Origin: Pseudomonas sp. 2FG
Lineage (GTDB): Bacteria > Pseudomonadota > Gammaproteobacteria > Pseudomonadales > Pseudomonadaceae
DNA: 64,000 bases
Assembly (NCBI RefSeq): GCF_005502935.1
Contig: NZ_SCMP01000019.1
Coordinates: forward strand, 1-64,000
Reading direction: 5' to 3'
Shown here: piece by piece, positions 41,119 to 49,544 of the stretch
Numbering within the stretch: position 1 is the stretch's first letter
Layout of the letters: each line of letters begins with the position of its first letter
Made by a program: the position numbers and the translations under genes
Notes under the pieces: generated by a model
Database searches by the model: none
What the model was told of the DNA's origin: nothing
Seen by the model: the letters and a program-made list of their open reading frames with translations, nothing else

Positions 41119-44034
41119 CTACAGCGCCTCACCGAGCAACGACAAGGCCAGCCGGCGTACCTGCTGCAGGTCGACCGGCTTAGCCAGGCAGGCTTGGGCG
41201 CCTCGTTTGCGGGCTTCGGCAAAGATCGCTTCATCGGCCGCTGCGCTGACCACCAGCACCGGCACAACGCATAAACGCGGGGTGCGCCGCAGCATGTCGA
41301 GTACCGCCAAGCCGTCGCCATCCGGCAGGTCGAGGTCGAGCAGCAACAACGCCGGGGTAAAACTTTCCAGCTCCGCCAGGGCGCGTTGCACCGAGACAGC
41401 GCCGCGCACCTCGGCGAACTCGCGCAAGCCTTCCTGCAGCACCTTCAGACACGCCGGGTGATCCTCGACACAGAGCACCGCGGCCAGCGTTTTCGGCTCG
41501 GGCTGGCTATCCGGCCGCGGCTCGGTTGCCGCAGTCTCGGGTGGCGCGGCACTCGGCAGGTCGATCCAGAAGCGGCTGCCCATGCCGGGCGCACTGCGAA
41601 AACCAATCTCGCCGCCCATCAGCTCCGCCAGCTCGCGGCTCAACACCAGACCGATGCCGGCACCGGGGGTATTCGAATTCTCCCAGCCCAAGCGCTGGAA
41701 CGGCTGGAACAGCTGGGCCTGCTGCTGCTCGCTGAGCCCCGGACCACTGTCATCGACCCACAAACGCACGCAGTTCGAACGCACCTCATAGCCCAGGCTG
41801 ACCAGGCCTTGCGGGCTGTTGTACTTGATCGCGTTGGACAGCAGATTGAGCAGCACCTGGCGCAGTCGGCGAATATCCGCCAACACATACAACGCTGGCT
41901 CGGCCGCCGCCATGACCTGCAACTGCTGTCGGCGTAGCTGCGCCTCCGGCTGCACCAGCTCGGCACAACCGGCGAGCAGCGCACCGACCTCGACCGCGTT
42001 GAGTTGCAGCTGCTGGCGCCGGCTCTCGATACTGGACAGGTCGAGAATGTCATCCACCAACGAGGTGAGGTGGCGGCTGGCATTGACGATTTCCCGCGCA
42101 TAATCGGCCTGCTGCTCTGTACCGGGTTGCTCCTGCGCCTCCAGCTCGATCAATTGGGCGAAGCCATAGATGGCATTCAGCGGCGTGCGCAGCTCATGGC
42201 TCATGCTGGAGAGAAAACGGCTCTTGGCTTGGCTCGCCGCTTGCGCTTCCAGGCTGGCGCGGCGCAAATCTTCCTGCACCAGCTTCAGGCCGGTGATATC
42301 GACATGGGTGCCGGCCACCCGCAGTGCCTGCCCGTGTTCATCGCGCTCCAGCACCTTGCCACGGCTGAGCAGCCAGGCGTACTGGCCCTGCGCATCGGCG
42401 AAGCGGTACTCCGCATCGAAATGCTCTCCACCGCTGACGGCAAAGCATTTGCGCAGGCGCCGCAGCCGATCGAGATCATCGGGATGCACCCGCTGGTTAA
42501 ACTCGCTGACCGTCAGGCACTCATCGCGGAGGCCGAAACGCTTAACCGCACGCCCGCTGATCTTGATCATCGAGCTCTCGGTCTCGACCTCCCAGAGGCT
42601 TTCCGTGGTGCTTTCCAGCACCAGTTCCAAGTTGCGCTGGGCCTGGAACCGCTCGCTCTCGCTGGCCTGCAACTGGGCACCGGTTTGCTGGACCGCCGTC
42701 GCCATACTGACCAGCTCATCGATCTGAGTCGTGGGCGCGCTGGGCTGGTAATCGCCCTGGCCGAGACGGCGCATCATCGCCATGACCCCCGCCATCGGTT
42801 GTGCCAGCTCGGCGCTCAGACGCCGTGAGCGGCGCCACATCCAGGCGAAAAACAACAGGTAGAAGAACAGCAGCCCGCCGATCAGCAGATAGCCAATCTG
42901 CCGATAGCGCTCGGCCAGGTTGTTGGTCTCGCGAAAGATATTCGCCTCATCCACCACCAACAGCAGGCGCCAACCGGTTTGCGGAATCTCGCTCCAGGCC
43001 ACCAGTTGCTTGCGCCCGCCCAGCAGCACCTCCTGCACGCTGCCCGGACTCGCCGCCATCGCCTGCAACAGTGGCTGCAGGTCGCGGCGCTTGCTCAGGT
43101 TGAAGTCATCCGGCTTGAGCACCTCGCGGCGTACCGCCTCCTCGTAGCTGTACTGGGTCAATTCGTTCAGACCGAAGTCGTGCTCGCCAGCCTCAGGCAA
43201 GGCGATGACCCCGTGGTCGCGGCTGACCAGCATGGCGTAACCCTGCCAAGGCACCTGCAGACTGCCGATCTCGGCCAGCATCTGCCCGACTGTGATATCC
43301 ACCCCGACCACCCCCTCGAGGAAGCTCTCCCGGTAGATCGGCGCCACCGCGGACATCATCCAGCCCTGTCCGGCCGGATCGAGGTACACATCCGTCCAGG
43401 CGACCTTGCGCCCGGGGTTGTGCTGGGCGTCGGCCAGGTAATAGAAGTTGTAATCGGGTATCACCATGTCATGGGGATACTGCTCGGGGGTCATGAAGAA
43501 GGGGTAGATGCGGTTGTAGCTGTCCCAACTGTTGAAATAGAGCGCCGAGACCAAGGGGTTAGCGCTGCTGATCCAGCGCATCAGGGGGTCGACCTGCGAC
43601 AGGCGCAGGGCCTTGGCGTGATCCTGCTGCGCCAGCGGCGTGCTGTTGGCATAGAAAGACGCCGCCCGCCCATCATCGCTACGGCTGTAGAACACCCCAT
43701 CGGCGCTGACCGCATGCCGCGCCCGCTCCAGCGCATCCGGCTGGTAGGCCACATCGCTCAGGGCCCGAGCAGTCGCCGCCCGATAGATCTGCAGCTGCGC
43801 CTCGATGCCCTGTAGGCGGCTGTCGATGACCTGCCCCTCGCGCTGCACCGCCCCCGCCAGATCCTGCACGGCGCTCTGCTGCAGATAGTCCAACTGCGAA
43901 TCGCGAATGGCGTTGTTGCTCAGCAGGTACACCGCAATCAACACCGACTCCACCAAAATCAGCGGGATCAGCGCGCTTTGCACAAAGGCGCGCCAGATCC
44001 ACTGGCGCAAGGGATAACTCGACGGACGCGACAT
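41119..44034 (-). CDS. Hybrid sensor histidine kinase (Cache-PAS-HisKA-HATPase-REC)
   Basis: The 971-aa membrane kinase has an N-terminal TM (about 15-37) and a large periplasmic Cache-like domain (about 40-370, VGVDITVGQMLAEIG). A second TM (about 380-400, LLIGGLLFFYLLFFAWMW) and a HAMP-like stretch follow, then a PAS domain (VLERDEHGQALRVAGTHVDITG). The HisKA box is MSHELRTPLNAIYGFAQL. The ATPase boxes are SNAIKYN, DSGPGLS and GIGLVLSRELAELMGG. The C-terminal receiver has VLCVEDHPACLKVL, the phospho-acceptor LLLDLDLPDGDGL, and the conserved Lys in CLAKPVD. No partner regulator is adjacent. The signal is unknown; a link to the neighbouring lactate genes is only positional. Confidence 0.92.
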   Translation of the reverse strand: MSRPSSYPLRQWIWRAFVQSALIPLILVESVLIAVYLLSNNAIRDSQLDYLQQSAVQDLAGAVQREGQVIDSRLQGIEAQLQIYRAATARALSDVAYQPDALERARHAVSADGVFYSRSDDGRAASFYANSTPLAQQDHAKALRLSQVDPLMRWISSANPLVSALYFNSWDSYNRIYPFFMTPEQYPHDMVIPDYNFYYLADAQHNPGRKVAWTDVYLDPAGQGWMMSAVAPIYRESFLEGVVGVDITVGQMLAEIGSLQVPWQGYAMLVSRDHGVIALPEAGEHDFGLNELTQYSYEEAVRREVLKPDDFNLSKRRDLQPLLQAMAASPGSVQEVLLGGRKQLVAWSEIPQTGWRLLLVVDEANIFRETNNLAERYRQIGYLLIGGLLFFYLLFFAWMWRRSRRLSAELAQPMAGVMAMMRRLGQGDYQPSAPTTQIDELVSMATAVQQTGAQLQASESERFQAQRNLELVLESTTESLWEVETESSMIKISGRAVKRFGLRDECLTVSEFNQRVHPDDLDRLRRLRKCFAVSGGEHFDAEYRFADAQGQYAWLLSRGKVLERDEHGQALRVAGTHVDITGLKLVQEDLRRASLEAQAASQAKSRFLSSMSHELRTPLNAIYGFAQLIELEAQEQPGTEQQADYAREIVNASRHLTSLVDDILDLSSIESRRQQLQLNAVEVGALLAGCAELVQPEAQLRRQQLQVMAAAEPALYVLADIRRLRQVLLNLLSNAIKYNSPQGLVSLGYEVRSNCVRLWVDDSGPGLSEQQQAQLFQPFQRLGWENSNTPGAGIGLVLSRELAELMGGEIGFRSAPGMGSRFWIDLPSAAPPETAATEPRPDSQPEPKTLAAVLCVEDHPACLKVLQEGLREFAEVRGAVSVQRALAELESFTPALLLLDLDLPDGDGLAVLDMLRRTPRLCVVPVLVVSAAADEAIFAEARKRGAQACLAKPVDLQQVRRLALSLLGEAL

Positions 44035-44182
44035 AGCGACGACTCTTAGAGGGTTGCGGCGACAACAACAGAATCGCCATGATATCGCCAGTTGGCCAGC
44101 ATAACCTTAGCCAACGGCGAGTCGACGCGTGGGAACCTTTGCCGTACACTGGGCGTGCCAACTGTGTCACCACAGTGGTTTT

Positions 44183-44541
44183 GGGGCCGATTAGGATTCG
44201 ACGCCGGTAACAAAACTCGAGGGGCATGCCGAGCTGGTAGCAGAACTCGTTAATTAGCTGCTGCAAACTTATAGTTGCCAACGACGACAACTACGCTCTA
44301 GCCGCCTAAGTGCCGCTAGCTGTCCATAGGGGATGCCTGTAAACCCGAAGATTCTGGACAGTCATATAGAACAGGATCGCCGCCAAGCTCGCTGCAGGTG
44401 TAACGGCTAAAACTTATGCAGCTCGCTCAAAGCACCCTGCCACTCGGGTCGCGATGAGTTAACTCAATAGAGATGGCTACGCATGTAGAACCGACAGCGG
44501 AGAACTGGCGGACGGGGGTTCAAATCCCCCCGGCTCCACCA
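44183..44541 (+). ncRNA. ssrA: Transfer-messenger RNA (tmRNA)
   Basis: The 359-nt RNA starts GGGGCCGATTAGGATTCGAC and ends GGTTCAAATCCCCCC-GGCTCCACCA, a tRNA-Ala-like 3' part with an encoded CCA. The tag frame (44277-44309) reads A-ANDDNYALAA-stop, the Pseudomonas tag. Its last 17 nt serve as the attachment site of the islands that follow. Upstream (44035-44182) the -10/-35 are not clear. It works with SmpB encoded at 31.5 kb. Confidence 0.96.
44525..44541 (+). repeat. att site copy 1 (tmRNA 3' end)
   Basis: TCCCCCCGGCTCCACCA, the 3' end of ssrA, is repeated exactly at 47528-47544. This is the usual signature of a tyrosine-integrase island using the ssrA 3' end. Confidence 0.8.
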
Positions 44542-44554
44542 TTACAACATCTAG

Positions 44555-44578
44555 AGACGTCCACGGACGTCTTTTTTT
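44555..44578 (+). terminator. Strong terminator downstream of ssrA
   Basis: AGACGTCC-AC-GGACGTCT is followed by a run of seven Ts. It lies just inside the island remnant, so it was probably brought by the element and replaces the original ssrA terminator. Confidence 0.85.
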
Positions 44579-44654
44579 GTGCCTGAAACCCAGCAAATCC
44601 GCGGCTTTCAGCGCCACCAGCGTCCATGAGCATCCATCGACATCCGCGAGGATT

Positions 44655-44723
44655 GGTATTCCAAGTGGTATTCCAAGCAGCAGATGCTAATTTTTGGAAT
44701 ACCGAACGCTTTCTTGGAATACC
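44655..44723. repeat. Four GGTATTCCAA repeats upstream of integrase remnant 1
   Basis: GGTATTCCAA occurs at 44655-44664 and 44667-44676, and its reverse complement at 44694-44703 and 44714-44723; the last abuts the integrase start codon. This arrangement suggests arm-type integrase-binding sites or an operator controlling the integrase. The function is inferred. Confidence 0.7.
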
Positions 44724-44724
44724 A

Positions 44725-45261
44725 ATGTGCGCTCAAGCCACCCGCCTCTCTGAACTCAAAATCAAAGCTGCCAAGCCCAAAGATAAGGATTACGTCCTAG
44801 TTGACGGCGACGGCCTTCAATTGAGAGTGAGAATCAATGGATCCAAGCTTTGGAACTTCAACTATTACCACCCCATAACCAAAAAGCGCATCAACATGGG
44901 GCTTGGTACTTATCCTGAGCTGCCTCTGACGCAAGCAAGGAAAAAGACAGTTGAAGCGAGGGAGCTACTTGCCGCCGGCATTGATCCAAAAGAGCAGCGA
45001 GACACTCTGGAGCAAACCAGACGAGCGATCACTGAGCATACGTTCGAGAACGTGGCCACAGCCTGGTTTGAGCTCAAGAAGGACGCCGTAACTCAGGCGT
45101 ATGCCGAGGACATATGGCGCTCTCTCGATCTGCATGTCTTCCCAAAACTCGGGACAACGCCTATCTCGCAGATCAGCGCCCCGACGGTCATCGAGTTACT
45201 GCGCCCCCTAGAAACCAAAGGCAGCCTGGATAGGGCCTATCGTCACGTTGGCAGGCGGTAA
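44725..45261 (+). pseudogene. Truncated tyrosine integrase (island remnant 1)
   Basis: The 178-aa fragment of a P4-type integrase opens MCAQATRLSELKIKAAKPKD with the Arm-binding DUF4102-like domain (VDGDGLQLRVRINGSKLWNF, INMGLGTYPELPLTQARKK) and part of the core-binding domain (ITEHTFENVATAWFELKK, SISQISAPTVIELLRPLE region). It breaks off at about residue 172 and ends in a short unrelated tail. The whole catalytic domain (R...HxxR...Y) is missing, so it is inactive. No clear ribosome-binding site; the start overlaps a GGTATTCCAA repeat. Confidence 0.85.
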
Positions 45262-45510
45262 ATGTGTAGGTGTAAACCCACCCTCGCGGTCTGGCAGCCT
45301 TTTTGCGAGCCTCCTCTGTCAACTTGGCTCGATTTTCGTAGGCCGCAAGCCAAGCAACATGAGCTTCGCTAACAGGCGGCTGGGGCAACTGGGGCGTCCA
45401 GGACGGCTGCGCGGAGACTTTTTTCTACTCCGAAGCCAGGTAGTGAAGGCATCGAACATATTTATGGCCACGCCGCATCCCACAAAAGCGACCGCTGCGA
45501 AAACTATCAT
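45188..45510 (-). CDS. Small membrane protein needing a -1 frameshift (or frameshifted pseudogene)
   Basis: On the minus strand an ATG at 45510 opens a frame with an N-terminal membrane segment (MIVFAAVAFVGCGVAINMF) that ends prematurely. At codons 29-31 the sequence AGA AAA AAG contains the slippery heptamer A AAA AAG in the correct phase (45418-45424). A -1 shift there continues as KKVSAQPSWTPQLPQPPVS, then VAWLAAYENRAKLTEEARKK, to 45188 (about 107 aa in all). The last ~20 codons run into the integrase remnant and may not be native. The family is unknown. It is either programmed frameshifting or a decayed gene. Confidence 0.5.
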
Positions 45511-45535
45511 TTTTTAACTCTGATTCTGAGATCAA

Positions 45536-45690
45536 TTAACGATCCTCACTGGAGCACGCAGCTGCGAGTTGCATTTTGCCGGAAGGCATTTTCAGCAGCA
45601 TCCCGCAAAGCGCTAAGTCTCCTTTGCTTTCGCATAGGTTGTCGAGTGACCGTATAACCGACCGGAAGGCGCCCCGAATGATCTGGAGGT
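45536..45690 (-). pseudogene. Possible C-terminal fragment of an unknown protein
   Basis: The minus strand is open and protein-like over about 50 codons (HYLQIIRGAFRSVIRSLDNL, then KGDLALCGMLLKMPSGKMQL), ending at 45536, 26 bp before the small membrane-protein start. Upstream it runs into the oppositely oriented helicase fragment. It may be the 3' end of a gene that once preceded the membrane protein. No family recognised. Confidence 0.3.
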
Positions 45691-45691
45691 A

Positions 45692-46276
45692 GTGGCCCGG
45701 TTGCGACCAAACAGGATCAGCTTGTCCGATGAGGCCGGTATCCAGGATGTGTTTCGGCACCTTGCTACCGATGCCGAACGCACCGCTGCTGTCACAGCCG
45801 AAGTGGCGGCTGCCTTCAACCAGGGTCGTAAGGTGCTGGTACTTACCGAGCGCACCGATCATCTGAGCGCTATCGAGGCAAACCTTGCTGGACGCATTCA
45901 GAACCTGTTTGTGCTACATGGCCGGATGTCGAAGAAACAGCGCTCCACGCTGATTACCGAACTCGACGCGCTGGCACCTGAGGCGCCTCGGGTATTGCTG
46001 GCCACTGGCAAATTGGTGGGCGAAGGCTTTGACCATCCACCACTGGATACCCTGGCATTGGCAATGCCTATTTCCTGGAAAGGCACACTCCAGCAGTACG
46101 CTGGACGGCTGCACAGGGAGCACGCCAGCAAGGCCCACATACGCATCATCGACTTCATCGACGCTGGACATCCGAGCTTGCTAAGGATGTGGGACAAGCG
46201 CCAACGTGGGTATAGGGCGATGGGCTATCGAATCGTGGAGGCGACCAGTCCGATGGATCTTTTCGAGCAGGCGTGA
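45692..46276 (+). pseudogene. C-terminal fragment of a DEAD/DEAH-type helicase
   Basis: About 194 codons match the second RecA-like lobe of an SF2 helicase: QGRKVLVLTERTDHLSAI (motif IV), VLHGRMSKKQRSTL, RVLLATGKLVGEGFDHPPLD (motif V), and LQQYAGRLHREHASK (motif VI, QxxGRxxR). The N-terminal lobe with Walker A and DExx is absent, and the frame is closed just upstream of 45692, so this is a 5'-truncated remnant. The wording of the motifs resembles large helicase/nuclease proteins of defence-type conflict systems; this is recall, not a search. Confidence 0.75.
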
Positions 46277-46363
46277 AGTGCAGCGGGAATCTTCACACAG
46301 CCTAGGTCGGATTGAGCCGGTCACCCATCCAGCGTTTTCGTCTGATCATGAATCTCTGGACTG

Positions 46364-46855
46364 CTAAATAGCCTTGTGCAATCGACCAGACTCAGCACTA
46401 GCCTCTCCCAGAAGCGAAGCCCAATCATCTGGCGGATGACCGCTCTGCAGCATCTTGCGAAACACTCTGTAGGCATCATCGCCACTGTCGTACGCCCGCT
46501 TCGTATCCTCATCGTTCACCCACGCATAGACGATGATCTTGCTCTCGGCGTGATAGCGAAACAACAGACGGTACTGCTGAAAGAATTTGGCTCGGAACCA
46601 GTGCTTGTGTTCGTCACCGAGTGTACCGCCCTGCCGGTACTCAACACGCCCTGGATCCTGGGGGATGACCTCGAATGCCAGCTTGGTGATAGCAGCAAGA
46701 CGTTTGCTGGCATTTTTTCGGACGTAGCCCGAAGGGTCTTTCTTACGTAAAGCTTCGACTTGCTTAGTCAGGCCCTCGACCTGATCAAGAAACAGCGAAT
46801 GAGCAAAAATCGTCCAACCATTCACAACCAATGGAGCGGTTGAAGACTTTGTCAT
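46364..46855 (-). CDS. yhaV: Type II toxin YhaV
   Basis: YhaV is a ribosome-dependent RNase of the RelE superfamily, neutralised by PrlF. The 163-aa protein opens PLVVNGWTIFAHSLFLDQVE and carries NASKRLAAITKLAFEVIPQDP, HWFRAKFFQQYRLLFRYHAE and WVNDEDTKRAYDSGDDAYRV, diagnostic of YhaV. It is full length compared with about 154 aa in E. coli. The start ATG overlaps the prlF stop as ATGA, the normal antitoxin-first order. It lies inside the ssrA island remnant and may help retain it. Confidence 0.93.
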   Translation of the reverse strand: MTKSSTAPLVVNGWTIFAHSLFLDQVEGLTKQVEALRKKDPSGYVRKNASKRLAAITKLAFEVIPQDPGRVEYRQGGTLGDEHKHWFRAKFFQQYRLLFRYHAESKIIVYAWVNDEDTKRAYDSGDDAYRVFRKMLQSGHPPDDWASLLGEASAESGRLHKAI

Positions 46856-47181
46856 TCGTCATCCGCCGAAAGCGGGGCATCCAGATCAAGCTCTACGTGC
46901 CCGACAAGCGATTGGACTCGCTTCAGCAGGCCAGCATCAATGCTTTGAAGGCGCTCGGGATGACGTGCGATATCGTTCGCCAGAAAACTCAAAAACCGCC
47001 CAAGGACGGGATCCTCATCCTTTGATTCATCGGCACGCGTCATCACCACAGCTCCATCGGGACGGATCGAGTAGTGGATTTTGTCGCGCTTGCCCAGCTT
47101 GAGCGCACGCCGAACGGTTTCAGGCACGGTGGTCTGATAGCGGTCGGTGAGTGTGGATTCGACTTCGAGAGCGGCGGCCAT
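46852..47181 (-). CDS. prlF: Type II antitoxin PrlF (SohA)
   Basis: PrlF has an N-terminal AbrB/SpoVT-like swapped-hairpin DNA-binding domain (ESTLTDRYQTTVPETVRRAL) and a C-terminal toxin-binding region (DPVLGRFLSFLANDIARHP). The 109-aa protein starts at the ATG that has GGAGG 5 nt upstream; an ATG four codons earlier overlaps that ribosome-binding site. It is expected to repress the prlF-yhaV promoter with YhaV. Confidence 0.93.
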   Translation of the reverse strand: MAAALEVESTLTDRYQTTVPETVRRALKLGKRDKIHYSIRPDGAVVMTRADESKDEDPVLGRFLSFLANDIARHPERLQSIDAGLLKRVQSLVGHVELDLDAPLSADDE

Positions 47182-47527
47182 GACTGCCTCCATTGATAAC
47201 GGTTAAGCACACAGCGAAGGTAATGCATTTGCATTGCCTGGTCAATGCACCACGCCCACCAACTGATCGATTAGACGCATCTCTGTGCAACCTTGCGGCA
47301 TGCGTTCAAATCCTCTCTAGGGATTTGAACTCAACTCCTAGTCGGTCACCCGACCTGCCATCACGCATCGCGAACCAGGAGGATTGGATACGCCGGAAAA
47401 CGCTTTACAAAACCCTAGTGATGCTTAGACTTCTGGCCAACCGCACGATATCTACCAAATCCAAGTGATCTGCGAATAGCGCTGAAAACACTGGGGTTTG
47501 CGGGGTTCAGAGGGGTTAGGCCACATC

Positions 47528-47544
47528 TCCCCCCGGCTCCACCA
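47528..47544 (+). repeat. att site copy 2
   Basis: This is an exact 17-bp repeat of the ssrA 3' end, TCCCCCCGGCTCCACCA. It lies 3.0 kb after copy 1 and 165 bp before a second integrase fragment, marking the junction of two tandem islands. Confidence 0.8.
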
Positions 47545-47589
47545 AATGCAAGTTTCCACATGTTCCCACATGACTGGAAACACCCCAAG

Positions 47590-47616
47590 AAGCCCGCCCC
47601 GTGCGGGCTTTCTTGT
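47590..47616 (+). terminator. Terminator-like hairpin after att copy 2
   Basis: AAGCCCGC-CCCGT-GCGGGCTT is followed by TCTTGTTT. It occupies the same position after att copy 2 as the ssrA terminator does after copy 1, and may be the displaced chromosomal ssrA terminator or that of the second element. Confidence 0.55.
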
Positions 47617-47708
47617 TTCTACACATCCCCCTATAGATACACACAGCACGCACCGCCGTGCATCCTCTGCTGTACCCGACAAATAAATTGAAACTGAGGG
47701 GTACACGG

Positions 47709-48023
47709 ATGAAGCGCAGCGAAATCAAGCGTCGCCCGCTGGCAGACACAGTGGTTGCCACCCTGGAGCCAGAGGACAAGAAATACCGCGAGCACGACGG
47801 CAACAGCCTGTATCTGCGCGTCAAACCGGATGGCCGCAAGTCATGGCAACTGCGCTACAAGAAACCCGATGGCAAATGGTCATGGATCGGCCTCGGTGGG
47901 TATCCCGAAGTCGGCGGCTCACTGGCTCGCCAGAAGGCGGCGGGAATGCGCGGCGATGTATCCCAGGGCCGCAATCCGCTAGCGATGAAACACACCAGGA
48001 AAGCAGCAGAGGCTGCTAAGTGA
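47709..48023 (+). pseudogene. N-terminal fragment of a second tyrosine integrase
   Basis: A 104-aa frame opens MKRSEIKRRPLADTVVATLE and shows the DUF4102 Arm-DNA-binding domain (EHDGNSLYLRVKPDGRKSWQ, YKKPDGKWSWIGLGGYPEVG, LARQKAAGMRGDVSQGRNPL). It stops after that domain. Core-binding and catalytic domains are missing, and the following sequence belongs to another gene. GAGGGG precedes the ATG. It differs clearly from integrase remnant 1, which indicates a different element. Confidence 0.88.
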
Positions 48024-48030
48024 CGATACG

Positions 48031-49544
48031 GTGCGCGAGGTCGAGCTGGACGGGCGCACCTTGCTGGTCGTGGAGATTCCTCGCGCCAATCGCAAACAGC
48101 GCCCGGTTCACCTGACGCCCAACCCCTTCGGTCATACCTACCGCCGACTCAACGAGGGCGACCGGGCCGTGCCCAACGAAGAGGTGAAGCGGATGCTCGC
48201 CGAGCAGGTGGAGGACAGTCGAGACGACCGTATCCTTCAGGGCTACGACTTTACTGACCTGTGCCAGGAAACCTTCCGCGCCTACCGCCAGGTGTTCGCC
48301 AACCGCGAGCCGGCGCATCCCTGGAATGCGCTGGACGATCAAGAGTTCCTGCGCCAGATCGGCGGCTGGCGTCGCGACCGCGAAACCGATACGGCAGGCC
48401 TGACCCTAGCGGGGCTGCTGATGTTCGGCTGGATGAGCACCATCCAGGAGGAGCTGCCGAACTACATGCTCGACTATCAGGAGCGCCCGGAAGCCCGCGC
48501 CGAGCTGCGCTGGGTAGACCGCGTCACCCTCGACGGCAAATGGTCGGGCAACCTCTATGACTTCTATCGCAAGGTCTATCTCAAGCTCACCGCCGATTTG
48601 AAGGTGCCGTTCAAGCTGGAGAAAGGTGAACGCCAGGACGAAACGCCCGTGCATGTAGCCCTGCGTGAAGCGCTGGCCAATGTGCTGGTGCATGCGGATT
48701 ATTCGGATCGGGCCTCGGTGCTGGTGGTCAAGCGGCCGGATATGTTCGGCTTCCGCAACCCCGGCCTAATGCGCGTACCGCCGGAAGTGGCCATCCGTGG
48801 CGGCGAGCACGATTGCCGCAACCGCACGCTGCACAAGATGTTCCGTTTCGTCGGGGTCGGCGAGCAGGCCGGCTCGGGAATTCCGAAGATCTATTCCGGC
48901 TGGAAGGATCAGCACTGGCGTGCGCCCGCTCTTTTCGAGCGTAACGAGCCTTACAATCAGACGCGGCTCGAGCTGCGTATGGTCGATCTGCTGCCGGAGG
49001 AGGTGCTGGAGGCCCTGCGGCTGCAATTCGGCCCGGCTTTCGATCAGCTATCCCATGACGAACGCCTAACGTTGGCGGCCGCCGCTTCCGAGCGCACTGT
49101 CAGCCATGCGCGGATCATGGAAATGACCGGGATGCAGTCGGTGGAAGCCTCGCGTTTGTTACAAGGGCTGGTGCGCGCCGGATTTCTGGAAAGCCACAAC
49201 CCCGGCCGAGGCGCGGTCTATTGTTTGCCCGGTGCCGCATTGCCAACACCGGAAGATGTGTTCGGTAGCTCCGGACATTTGGCTGGTAGCTCCGGGCATT
49301 TGCAAGACACCGGAGGAGACAATGCCTGCCGTCGCGATCCTCAAGGCCGAAGGCTGACAGAGAAGCTGGATGCCCCCCTGATCGACGACTTGGCGCTTTT
49401 GGACGAGGAATTCCACAGGACTCTCATTGGGGACACCTTGTCTGCACGCGCCTACCGCAAGCTGGATGCCGACGAGATGCAACGGATCATTCTCGATGTC
49501 TGTCGCGGTCATTACATTACCGGCAGCTGTCTCGCTGATCTGTT
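48031..49544 (+). pseudogene. AlbA_2 / ATPase-domain regulator, 5'-truncated and 3' end inverted
   Basis: About 503 codons match Schlafen/AlbA_2-type 'putative DNA-binding' proteins that often accompany restriction systems. The end of the AlbA_2 domain reads LLVVEIPRANRKQRPVHLTP and TYRRLNEGDRAVPNEEVKRM. A GHKL-like ATPase region follows (HVALREALANVLVHADYSDR, FRNPGLMRVPPEVAIRGG), with GVGEQAGSGIPKIYSGW, then a winged-helix region and SSGHL repeats. Roughly the first 80-100 residues are missing at the junction with the integrase. The frame is native up to LCRGHYIT...LADL at 49540; beyond that the true C terminus lies inverted at 50050-50184. Confidence 0.8.
49532..49544 (+). repeat. Left inverted repeat of the invertible segment
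   Basis: TCGCTGATCTGTT matches, in inverted orientation, TCGGTGAACTGCT on the minus strand at 50180-50192 (10 of 13 bases). The breakpoint falls in the shared CTG. Confidence 0.7.

Larger units (their letters stand above)
47182..47708. other. Non-coding island spacer between prlF and integrase remnant 2
   Basis: No convincing gene is visible in these 527 bp. They contain the prlF promoter region, a perfect 10-bp stem GTTCAAATCC/GGATTTGAAC with a 7-nt loop (47304-47330), att copy 2 (47528-47544) and a terminator-like hairpin (47590-47616). Confidence 0.6.
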
